A stretch of DNA of 64,000 bases. Source: CAVROT01 sp963722905. GTDB lineage: Bacteria; Pseudomonadota; Alphaproteobacteria; Rhodobacterales; Rhodobacteraceae. The stretch lies in NCBI GenBank assembly GCA_963722905.1, contig CAVROT010000005.1, positions 186,001-250,000 of the forward strand, written 5' to 3'. Below the pieces are notes generated by a model that did not search any database, was not told the DNA's origin, and saw only the letters and a program-made list of their open reading frames with translations. Below are positions 52,323-59,862 of this stretch, one piece after another (positions within the stretch are counted from its first letter, which is position 1; every line of letters begins with the position of its first letter). Position numbers and translations under genes: made by a program.

Positions 52323-53276
52323 ATGCGGACCGTCGCCGACCTCGCCACCACCGATCCCGCGCTGCGGGGGGCGGCCGCCGCCATCGGCAACTTCGACGGC
52401 GTGCATCTGGGCCATCGCGCGGTGATCGACATCGCCCGCGCCGCCGCCGGACGGCTCGGCGCCCCCTTGGGCGTCGTCACGTTCGAGCCGCATCCCCGGG
52501 CGGTCTTCGCGCCCGACGCGCCCCCCTTCCGCCTGACCGACGCCGCGACGCGCGCGCGCCGGCTCGAACGGCTGGGGGTCGACGTGCTTTACCAGCTGCC
52601 CTTCGACCGGGCGCTGGCATCGCTGTCGCCCGACGCCTTTGTGGGCACCGTTCTGGCGGAGGGGCTGGGGCTGTGCCACGTCGTCGTTGGAGATGACTTC
52701 CGCTTCGGTGCGCAACGTACTGGAACTGCGGCTGTCCTCGCCGATCTGGGGCATGCGTCCGGGATTGGCGTCACCATCGCCGACGCCGTTGCGGTCGGCG
52801 CGGAGGAGGTCTCGTCGACCCGCATCCGCGCGGCATTGAGCGAGGGTCGGCCGCGCGACGCCGCCGCCATGCTGGGACACCTGCACCGTATCGAGGGCGA
52901 GGTCGTCCACGGCGAGAAGCGCGGCCGGGAACTGGGCTATCCGACCGCCAACATGTCGATCCACGGCCTGCATCCCCCCGCTTTCGGCATCTACGCGGTG
53001 CGCGCCGACGTGCTGGACGGGCCGTACGCCGGCCCTCACGTCGGTGTCGCCTCGCTGGGGGTGCGCCCGATGTTCGGCGGAAGCGTCCCCAATCTGGAGA
53101 CGTTCCTGCTGGATTTCTCCGGCGATCTCTACGGCGCGCGGATGTCCGTGGCACTGGTCGACTACATCCGCCCGGAGGCGACGTTCGACGGCCTCCCGGC
53201 GCTGATCGCCCGGATGGATGCCGACACGATGCGCGCGCGCGAGATCCTCGCGGACGGGCGGGAGGCCGCCCGGTGA
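52323..53276 (+). CDS. ribF: bifunctional riboflavin kinase/FAD synthetase
   Basis: RibF phosphorylates riboflavin to FMN and adenylates FMN to FAD. The 317-residue protein has an N-terminal nucleotidyltransferase (AIGNFDGVHLGH, VVVGDDFRFG, SSTRIR) and a C-terminal kinase domain (GRELGYPTANM, VASLGVRPMFGG, LDFSGDLYG). The stop overlaps the GTG of the next gene by four bases. No other riboflavin gene is near. Confidence 0.95.
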   Translation: MRTVADLATTDPALRGAAAAIGNFDGVHLGHRAVIDIARAAAGRLGAPLGVVTFEPHPRAVFAPDAPPFRLTDAATRARRLERLGVDVLYQLPFDRALASLSPDAFVGTVLAEGLGLCHVVVGDDFRFGAQRTGTAAVLADLGHASGIGVTIADAVAVGAEEVSSTRIRAALSEGRPRDAAAMLGHLHRIEGEVVHGEKRGRELGYPTANMSIHGLHPPAFGIYAVRADVLDGPYAGPHVGVASLGVRPMFGGSVPNLETFLLDFSGDLYGARMSVALVDYIRPEATFDGLPALIARMDADTMRAREILADGREAAR

Positions 53277-53839
53277 CGGCGCGACGCCCCGGGGCCGCCG
53301 ACCTCGACAGGGTCCCCGATCCCGCACCGGCCATCGATCCCGCCCCGGCCACCGATCCCGCCCCGGGCCCCGACCCCATCGTCCGCACCGGCCTGCGCCC
53401 CCGCTACTGGGAGACGGTGCCGACCGACCGTATGACCGCCCCCGAATGGGAGGCGCTCTGCGACGGCTGCGGCAAGTGCTGCCTGAACAAGCTTGAGGAT
53501 CCAGACACGCGCGAGGTCGCGCTGACCCGGGTCGCCTGCCGCCTGCTGGACGATGCGACCTGCCGATGTGCCAGCTACGACGACCGTCTGCGCCACGTGC
53601 CCGAATGCGTCGTGCTCAGCCCCGCCGAACTGCCGCGCATCGCCTACTGGATGCCTGCCACCTGCGCCTACCGGCTGCTGCACGAGGGCGCGCCGCTGCC
53701 CCGCTGGCACCCGCTGCTGACCGGGACGGCGCAGTCGGTGCACGACGCCGGCGTTTCGGTCAGGGGCTGGACGGTGCCCGAGTTCGAGGTGGACGAGGAC
53801 GACTGGGAAGACCACATCATAGACGAGCCGCTGGGATGA
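53273..53839 (+). CDS. YcgN-family cysteine cluster protein (UPF0260)
   Basis: This 188-residue protein with a conserved Cys cluster (CDGCGKCCLNK, then TCRCASYDDR and ECVVL) is characteristic of YcgN/UPF0260, whose function is unknown but which suggests metal binding. The N-terminus has a Pro-rich repeat (DPAPAIDPAPATDPAPG) encoded by three 18-base repeats and is not part of the family. The start GTG 53273 overlaps the ribF stop (GTGA). Confidence 0.9.
   Translation: MTARRPGAADLDRVPDPAPAIDPAPATDPAPGPDPIVRTGLRPRYWETVPTDRMTAPEWEALCDGCGKCCLNKLEDPDTREVALTRVACRLLDDATCRCASYDDRLRHVPECVVLSPAELPRIAYWMPATCAYRLLHEGAPLPRWHPLLTGTAQSVHDAGVSVRGWTVPEFEVDEDDWEDHIIDEPLG
53315..53377 (+). repeat. 18-base tandem repeat in the YcgN-type gene
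   Basis: Three imperfect copies of an 18-base unit (core GATCCCGCCCCGGCC) plus a partial fourth encode the N-terminal Asp-Pro-Ala-Pro repeat. Copy number could vary between strains without shifting the frame. Confidence 0.8.
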
Positions 53840-53876
53840 CGCGCCGCGTCCCATGCCGCCTCACGGGAGCCGCCTG

Positions 53877-54920
53877 ATGCGCTTTTCCTCCGACAATGCC
53901 GGCCCGGCGCACCCCCGCGTGATGGACGCTCTTCTGTCCGCAAATGCCGGGCACGTGCTGCCCTATGGCAACGACGCCGGCATGGACGCCGTGCGTGAGA
54001 GGATCCGGGACCTCTTCGAGGCGCCCCGGGCGGCGGTCCATCTGGTCGCCACGGGCACGGCGTGCAATGCCCTGCTGCTGGCCGCGATGGGCCGCCCGTG
54101 GGAGACGGTGTATTGCGCCGACGTCGCGCACGTCGCGCATGACGAATGCGGCGCGCCCGAGTTCTTCAGCGCCGGGGCCAAGCTGACGCCGGTCCCCACG
54201 GTCGAAGCGAAGATGACACCGGCCGCACTGGAGGCGGCCATCGGCACGACGGCGCAGGGGTCGGTCCATGGCGTGCAGCGCGGCCCGGTCACGATCACCC
54301 AGATCACCGAACGCGGCACGCTGCACGCGGTCGACGAGATCGCGGCACTGACGGGCGTGGCGCGATCGCACGGCCTGCCCGTCCACATGGACGGCGCGCG
54401 CTTCGCCAACGCCGTCGCCGCGCTGGGCTGCACCCCGGCCGAGATGACGTGGCGCGCCGGCATCGACACCGTCAGCTTCGGCGGGACCAAGAACGGCCTG
54501 CTGGGCGTCGAGGCCGCAGTGATCTTCGACGATGCCCTCGCGTGGGAGTTCGAATTGCGACGCAAGCGGGCGGCGCATCTCTTTTCAAAGCACCGGTTCC
54601 TATCGGCGCAGATGGACGCCTACCTGACGGACGACCTGTGGCTTGACATGGCGCGCGCGTCCAACGCCGCATGCGCCCGTCTGGCGGCGGGCCTGCGCGC
54701 GGTGCCCGGCGTGACGCTGGACTACCCGCCGCAGGGCAACATGATCTACGCCCGCTGGCCGCGCGCCGCCCATGCACGGCTGCGCGCTGCCGGAGCGCAG
54801 TACAACGCCATGGGACGCGTCGAGGGTCCGGACGACGAACCGCTCGCCGCCCGGCTTGTCTGCGACTGGAGTGCATCCGACACCGACACCGACCGGTTCG
54901 TGTCGGTACTCCGGGGCTGA
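53877..54920 (+). CDS. low-specificity L-threonine aldolase
   Basis: This PLP enzyme splits L-threonine/allo-threonine to glycine and acetaldehyde. The 347-residue protein has SSDNAGPAHP, LVATGTACNALLL, the PLP-anchoring Asp/Arg segment VHMDGARFAN and the Schiff-base Lys in SFGGTKNGLLG. The start ATG 53877 has GGGAG eight bases upstream and opens with MRFSSDNAG, as usual for the family. Confidence 0.93.
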   Translation: MRFSSDNAGPAHPRVMDALLSANAGHVLPYGNDAGMDAVRERIRDLFEAPRAAVHLVATGTACNALLLAAMGRPWETVYCADVAHVAHDECGAPEFFSAGAKLTPVPTVEAKMTPAALEAAIGTTAQGSVHGVQRGPVTITQITERGTLHAVDEIAALTGVARSHGLPVHMDGARFANAVAALGCTPAEMTWRAGIDTVSFGGTKNGLLGVEAAVIFDDALAWEFELRRKRAAHLFSKHRFLSAQMDAYLTDDLWLDMARASNAACARLAAGLRAVPGVTLDYPPQGNMIYARWPRAAHARLRAAGAQYNAMGRVEGPDDEPLAARLVCDWSASDTDTDRFVSVLRG

Positions 54921-54937
54921 GGCGGGCGTCGCCCGCC
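54921..54937. terminator. hairpin between convergent aldolase and isomerase genes
   Basis: A 7-bp stem GGCGGGC/GCCCGCC with a GTC loop starts right after the aldolase stop. It may end both convergent transcripts. No T tract was seen. Confidence 0.4.
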
Positions 54938-54951
54938 GGCCATGCCGCGAC

Positions 54952-55551
54952 TCAGTCCCGTGCGGCCAGATCGCGGTCGATGAAGTCCATCCGGTCCTGC
55001 CCCCAGAACCGCGCATCGCCGTCGACGATGTAGAAGGGCGCGCCGAAGACGCCCGCCGCGACCGCCTGCTCAAGGTTGCGGCCGTAGGCCTCGGCGCCCG
55101 TCAAGAGCCCGCTGTCGACGAGGCCGGGGTCGAACCCCGCCTCCTCCAGGGCAGCGCGGATCACGGCGTCGTCCGCGATGTCCTTGTCATCGGCCCAGCA
55201 GGACCGCGTGATCGCGTGCACCAGCGTTCCGAGGTCGCCGCCGCCGGCGCCCTGCGCGGCGATGATGGCATAGGATGACGGCGCCATGTTCGCGGGCCAA
55301 TGCGCCGGCTTGATGTTGAACGGCATTCCCAGGTGGTCGGCCCAGCGCACCATCTCCTGCGCGCGCCAGTCCTGCCGGTTGGGGTGGCGCTGGCCGGGCG
55401 GCGTTCCGCCGGTCTGCGCGAAAAGCTGCATGATATCGACCGGCTTGTAGGTCACCGTCGCGCCGTGCTTGCGCGCCACCTCCTCGAACCGGGTGCCGGC
55501 AAGGTAGGTGTAGGGCGAGATCGTCGCGAAGTAGTAGTCCACATGCGCCAT
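54952..55551 (-). CDS. 2-hydroxychromene-2-carboxylate isomerase (DsbA-like fold)
   Basis: This 199-residue glutathione-S-transferase kappa/DsbA-like isomerase acts in breakdown of polycyclic aromatic compounds in characterised relatives. It has YYFATISPYTYLAG with the catalytic Ser-Pro, the YKPVDIMQLF segment, and GVFGAPFYIVDGDARFWGQDR. ATG 55551 has AAGG upstream and gives MAHVDYYF. No aromatic pathway genes are nearby, so the real substrate may differ. Confidence 0.9.
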   Translation of the reverse strand: MAHVDYYFATISPYTYLAGTRFEEVARKHGATVTYKPVDIMQLFAQTGGTPPGQRHPNRQDWRAQEMVRWADHLGMPFNIKPAHWPANMAPSSYAIIAAQGAGGGDLGTLVHAITRSCWADDKDIADDAVIRAALEEAGFDPGLVDSGLLTGAEAYGRNLEQAVAAGVFGAPFYIVDGDARFWGQDRMDFIDRDLAARD

Positions 55552-55648
55552 GGGTCCGCCTTTCGGGTCAGTGGGGATCGCGGAAGGTTGCGGCACGGTA
55601 GCCCCGTGCTAAGCGGTGTCAACGCGCCCCGACCGAAGGCCCTTGCCC

Positions 55649-56665
55649 ATGCCCTCCCGCACCGAACCCAAGATCATCTCGGGCAATGCAAACCGGCCGC
55701 TGGCGCACGCCATGGCGCGCCGCATGTCGATGCACCGCGGCATCGGCGTGCAGCTGGTCGACGCACGGGTCGAGCGGTTCAACGACCAGGAGATCTTCGT
55801 GGAGGTGTTCGAGAACGTGCGCGGCGAGGACATGTTCATCGTCCAGCCCACGTCGAACCCCGCCAACGACAACCTCATGGAGCTGCTGATCATCTCGGAC
55901 GCGCTGCGCCGGTCCTCGGCCGCGCGCATCACCGCCGTCATCCCCTATTTCGGCTATGCCCGGCAGGACCGCCGCACCAAGGCCCGCACGCCCATCACGG
56001 CCAAGCTGGTGGCGAACATGATCGCCGAGGCGGGGATCGAACGGGTGCTGACGATGGATCTGCACGCCGCGCAGATACAGGGGTTCTTCGACATCCCCGT
56101 CGACAACCTCTACGCCTCGCCGGTCTTCGCGCTGGATATCCTGCATCGCTTCGGCGGGACCGGCGACCTCACCGTGGTGTCGCCGGACGTCGGCGGCGTC
56201 GCCCGCGCGCGCGAGCTGGCGCAACGGATCGGCGTGCCGCTGGCCATCGTCGACAAGCGGCGCGAGAAGGCTGGCGAGGTCTCCGAGATGACCGTGATCG
56301 GCGAGGTCGCGGACCACAAGTGTCTGATCGTCGACGACATCTGCGATACCGCCGGCACGCTGGCCAAGGCGGCCGAGACTCTGATGGCCGCGGGCGCGTC
56401 AGAGGTCCACGCCTACACCACCCACGGCGTCATGAGCGGCCCCGCAATCGAGAGGATCGAGGCGTCGGTTCTCAAGTCCGTCGTCATCACCGACAGCATC
56501 GAGCCCGCCGATGCGGTGCGCGCCTGCGACCGCATCCGGATCGTGCCGACCGCGCCCGTCTTCGCGCAGGCGATCCTCAACATCTGGTCGGGCACGTCGG
56601 TGTCGTCCCTCTTCGACCCCGAAACGCTGGGACCGATCTACGAGGGCATGTATCCGCGCGACTGA
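55649..56665 (+). CDS. prs: ribose-phosphate pyrophosphokinase
   Basis: This enzyme makes PRPP for nucleotide, histidine and tryptophan synthesis. The 338-residue protein has the IPYFGYARQDRRT ATP site, VSPDVGGVARAR and the PRPP loop IVDDICDTAGTL. ATG 55649 (MPSRTEPKIISGNANRPLA) is preferred over an upstream GTG at 55616. Confidence 0.96.
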   Translation: MPSRTEPKIISGNANRPLAHAMARRMSMHRGIGVQLVDARVERFNDQEIFVEVFENVRGEDMFIVQPTSNPANDNLMELLIISDALRRSSAARITAVIPYFGYARQDRRTKARTPITAKLVANMIAEAGIERVLTMDLHAAQIQGFFDIPVDNLYASPVFALDILHRFGGTGDLTVVSPDVGGVARARELAQRIGVPLAIVDKRREKAGEVSEMTVIGEVADHKCLIVDDICDTAGTLAKAAETLMAAGASEVHAYTTHGVMSGPAIERIEASVLKSVVITDSIEPADAVRACDRIRIVPTAPVFAQAILNIWSGTSVSSLFDPETLGPIYEGMYPRD

Positions 56666-56821
56666 CCGCGCGCCCCGGACGTCCGGCCGGCGCCGCAGAC
56701 CGGCACCGGCCTCGCCGGGCACGCGGCGGCTCGGGGCGGTCAACTGGTCAGCGTGGGGCGTCGCGATGTCCTGCTATCGCGGCGCCCCGTGCCGAGGATC
56801 GGCCGACGGTCCGACCGTACG

Positions 56822-57700
56822 TCACAGGCGGATGCCGCGCCGCCCCGCGAGGTCGGTGAAGTACTGCCACGCCACCCGGCCTGAACGGGATCCGCGCGTG
56901 ACCTGCCACTCCAGGGCCTCGCTCCTCAACGTCCCGTCGTCGATGACGACGCCATGCGCATCGCAGTAGCCGCGCACCATCGAGAGGTACTGGTCCTGAT
57001 CGCAGGGGTGGAACCCCAGCCACAGGCCGAACCGGTCGCTCAGCGATACCTTTTCTTCGACGGCCTCGCCGGGCGTGATCGCGGTCGACCGCTCGTTCTC
57101 GATCATGTCGCGGGGCATCAGGTGGCGCCGGTTGGAGGTGGCGTAGAGGACGACGTTGTCCGGTCGGCCCTCGATCCCTCCGTCCAGTACCGCCTTCAGC
57201 GACTTGTAATGCTGGTCGTCGTGGCTGAACGACAGGTCGTCGCAGAAAAGCAGGATGCGCCGGTCCGACCCGCGCACGACATCCAGCAGCCGCCCGATGC
57301 TGGGCAGATCCTCGCGCTGCACCTCGACGATGGCCAGCCGCGGGCCAACCCGCGCCTCGTCGATCACCTGCGCGTGGATGGCCTTCACCAGGCTGGACTT
57401 GCCCATGCCGCGGGCGCCCCAGAGCAGCGCGTTGTTGGCGGGAAGCCCGCGCGCGAACCGCCGGGTGTTCTCCAGCAGCGTCGCCTTCGACCGGTCGATG
57501 CCGATCAGCAGATCCAGCGCGACGCGCGAGACCTGCGGCACCGGATGCAACCCGTCTGGATCGACCTGCCAGACAAAGGCGTCGGCGGCGTCGAGATCGA
57601 CGGCGGCCAGCGGGGGCGGAGCCATCCGCTCCAGGGCGTCTGCGATCCGGGCGAGGTCCGAAGCGCCACGGCCGCGACCGGCACCGTCGTCAGCGGGCAC
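56822..57700 (-). CDS. DUF815 family AAA-type ATPase
   Basis: This 292-residue P-loop ATPase has a Walker A GARGMGKSSLVKA at about residues 95-107, a Walker B-like ILLFCDDLSF and sensor YATSNRRHLMP, all matching DUF815. The function is unknown. The start GTG 57700 lies 11 bases inside the tatC end, so the gene is coupled to the tat operon. The 156 bases before its 3' end toward prs hold no gene. Confidence 0.88.
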   Translation of the reverse strand: MPADDGAGRGRGASDLARIADALERMAPPPLAAVDLDAADAFVWQVDPDGLHPVPQVSRVALDLLIGIDRSKATLLENTRRFARGLPANNALLWGARGMGKSSLVKAIHAQVIDEARVGPRLAIVEVQREDLPSIGRLLDVVRGSDRRILLFCDDLSFSHDDQHYKSLKAVLDGGIEGRPDNVVLYATSNRRHLMPRDMIENERSTAITPGEAVEEKVSLSDRFGLWLGFHPCDQDQYLSMVRGYCDAHGVVIDDGTLRSEALEWQVTRGSRSGRVAWQYFTDLAGRRGIRL

Positions 57701-58613
57701 TGTCGTCCTCGGCCGTATCGTAGAGCTCTTCGTCCTCGCCCAGAAGGCCCTCGGCGCGCATCCTCTCGGTCTTCTTGCGTTCGACGCGGCGCACCAGAAA
57801 GATCGAGATCTCGTACAGCCCGTAAACGACCACGAAGAGGATCACCTGCGTGATCACGTCGGGCGGCGTCACCAGAGCCGCCAGCACAAGGATCGCCACG
57901 ACGGCATATTTGCGAACGTCCGCCAGTCCGCGCGACGACACAAGGCCGGCCTTGCCCATGAGCGTCAGCAGGACGGGCAACTGGAAGCACAGGCCAAAAG
58001 CAAGAATGAACTTGATGGTCAGCGCGAGGTATTCCTCGACCGAACCCTGGAAGGTTATGCCGGCATTCGCCAGCGCCGCGCCGTCCGCGATCGGGCCGTC
58101 CGTCACCGGGTCCAGCGGTGCCACGGGCCCATCGACACCGGCGTCGAGGGGCAACCCCCCCAGCTGCTGGAACCCCAGGAAGAAATCGAACGCCAGCGGG
58201 ATGACGACATAGAACGCGAAGGCCGCACCAAGAAAGAACATCACGGGCGAGGCCAGGAGGAACGGCAGGAAGGCCGCCTTTTCGGTGCGGTAGAGCCCCG
58301 GCGCCACAAAGCGCCAGAGCTGCGACGCGATGTAGGGGAATGCCAGGATGAAACCGCCCATCAGGGAGATCCGGATCGCCACGAAGAAGCCCTCCTGCAG
58401 CTTGATCAGGATCAGGCCGCAGTCCTGCCCCCGGTCGGCCAGCTGGCCGCATATGGGCTGGGTGAGGAAGTTGAAGATCGGGTTCCAGACGGTGAAGCAG
58501 ATCACCATGCCGATGATGAAGGCGATGACCGAATGGATCAGCCGGGTCCTGAGCTCGGCCAGATGCTCGATCAGCGGGGCCGAGCTGTCTTCGAGATCGT
58601 CGGAGGCACTCAT
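57690..58613 (-). CDS. tatC: Sec-independent protein translocase TatC
   Basis: TatC is the six-helix receptor of the twin-arginine export system. The 307-residue protein contains PLIEHLAELRTRLIHS, the FILAFPYIASQLWRFVAPGL motif and FGLCFQLPVLL, with a charged tail. A periplasmic loop of about 35 residues rich in Asp/Gly/Pro lies before FQGSVEEYLAL. ATG 58613 overlaps tatB by four bases. Confidence 0.96.
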   Translation of the reverse strand: MSASDDLEDSSAPLIEHLAELRTRLIHSVIAFIIGMVICFTVWNPIFNFLTQPICGQLADRGQDCGLILIKLQEGFFVAIRISLMGGFILAFPYIASQLWRFVAPGLYRTEKAAFLPFLLASPVMFFLGAAFAFYVVIPLAFDFFLGFQQLGGLPLDAGVDGPVAPLDPVTDGPIADGAALANAGITFQGSVEEYLALTIKFILAFGLCFQLPVLLTLMGKAGLVSSRGLADVRKYAVVAILVLAALVTPPDVITQVILFVVVYGLYEISIFLVRRVERKKTERMRAEGLLGEDEELYDTAEDDSAR

Positions 58614-59173
58614 CGCGGGGCCCCGTCCACCGCACCCGCGGCGGTCGTCGCCTCCGACGTGGATGAGACTGGCGCAGGCGCCGCAGGATCGGGTACCGGC
58701 GCCGCGGCGCGGGCCTCCCGTTCGGTGGCGGCGGCCGCAGCCGTTTCACGCAAGCGCTCGGAAGACGCCGCCCGCTCAGCGCTCAGCTTCGCCGTCTCGG
58801 GACCCATGGCTCCGTTCGGGGACGCGGCACCTTTCTTCGCAGCCGGATCACCGTGGGACTTGCGGCCCTGCGGGCCCGCGGTCTTGGCCGCCTTGCCCGG
58901 GGTCCATTTCTCGAACCCGTCGACGGCGTCGTTCAGCCGGTCCAGCCCCATCTTGCGCGGATCGGTGGCGGCGCGCAGGTCCTTGCGGATATCCTTGACG
59001 CCGGCCTCGTCCGCAGCGTCGTCCATCGCGCGCTGGAACTCGCGCGCCATGCCCTTGATCTTCGCGGTAAAGCGGCCGAGCGTGCGGAACATGCCGGGCA
59101 GATCCTTGGGCCCCACGACGATCAGCGCGACGACGCCGATCACCAGAAGCTCGGTCATCCCGATGTCGAACAT
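58610..59173 (-). CDS. tatB: Sec-independent protein translocase TatB
   Basis: TatB pairs with TatC to bind signal peptides. The 187-residue protein starts MFDIGMTELLVIGVVALIVV, then GPKDLPGMFRTLGRF and an amphipathic helix, followed by a long Ala/Glu-rich disordered tail. Order tatA-tatB-tatC on the minus strand is normal. tatA lies 84 bases upstream. Confidence 0.95.
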   Translation of the reverse strand: MFDIGMTELLVIGVVALIVVGPKDLPGMFRTLGRFTAKIKGMAREFQRAMDDAADEAGVKDIRKDLRAATDPRKMGLDRLNDAVDGFEKWTPGKAAKTAGPQGRKSHGDPAAKKGAASPNGAMGPETAKLSAERAASSERLRETAAAAATEREARAAAPVPDPAAPAPVSSTSEATTAAGAVDGAPR

Positions 59174-59257
59174 GTGCGGTGGCCTTCGCGAATGAGTGGC
59201 GCAGACAGCAGGCTCAGCCGGCCCGGCGACGCCGTTCCGGCCCGGGTGCAGGTCGGC

Positions 59258-59554
59258 TCAGGTTCGGGTCGGGCCGCTTTCGGGGTCCAGCCGGTCGTCG
59301 GCCTTGACGTGGCGCGTCGCCGGGCCGGTCGGCGACACGTCCCCATGTTCGGGCGGATGCACGTCGCGGGCCGAGACGGTGTCATCGCCGGTGCCCGCCT
59401 CGATTTCCTTCGTGCCGTCGCTCACCCCGCGCTTGAACGCGGTGATGCCCTTGCCGACCTCGCCCATGAGGGACGATATCTTGCCGCGCCCGAAAAGGAC
59501 CAGGACGACGACGGCGATCAGCAGAAGGCCTGGCAGGCCGATGTTGTTCAGCAT
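59258..59554 (-). CDS. tatA: Sec-independent protein translocase TatA
   Basis: TatA forms the pore of the Tat system. The 98-residue protein has a short N-terminal transmembrane helix (GLPGLLLIAVVVLVLFG), then GRGKISSLMGEVGKGITAFKRG and an acidic tail. Length is typical. It is the first gene of tatABC. Confidence 0.95.
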   Translation of the reverse strand: MLNNIGLPGLLLIAVVVLVLFGRGKISSLMGEVGKGITAFKRGVSDGTKEIEAGTGDDTVSARDVHPPEHGDVSPTGPATRHVKADDRLDPESGPTRT

Positions 59555-59862
59555 GGGATCACTCCGATGGCGCTGCGCGGCCGGGCCGCTGTCGGCACCC
59601 TAGTTAAGCGTTGGCGGCGTGGGTTGAAAGGTTCAATCGTGTGACCGCCCCTCCCGCCGCCCCGGACCCCCCCGGAGCCGTCGCGCCGAATGGCCCGCCC
59701 GCGCCCGGCAGGCGGACCGGTCGGCACGATCCGATCACCCACCTGGTGCCCCCCCCGTTCTGCCAGGCAGGGCAGCCCGCCCGTGGGTGGCGCCAGTTCA
59801 TCCTGTCGAAAATACTCCCGCCGGAGGCTCCGCCCCCGGCCGAAAGCCGCGACGCCCCCCCG
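59555..59862. other. intergenic region upstream of tatA
   Basis: This 308-base interval lies between the dimethylglycine-dehydrogenase-like gene (end) and tatA (start), both on the minus strand. No gene is seen. It carries one copy of a dispersed repeat (59795-59828) next to GC-rich inverted sequence. Confidence 0.6.
59795..59828 (-). repeat. dispersed intergenic repeat, copy 1
   Basis: On the minus strand it reads GCCTCCGGCGGGAGTATTTT and continues toward CAGGATGAACT. It lies 35 bases after the flavoprotein stop and is preceded by GC-rich partly self-complementary DNA, so it may act as a terminator. It is similar to two copies at 62717-62748 and 63352-63383. Confidence 0.6.
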
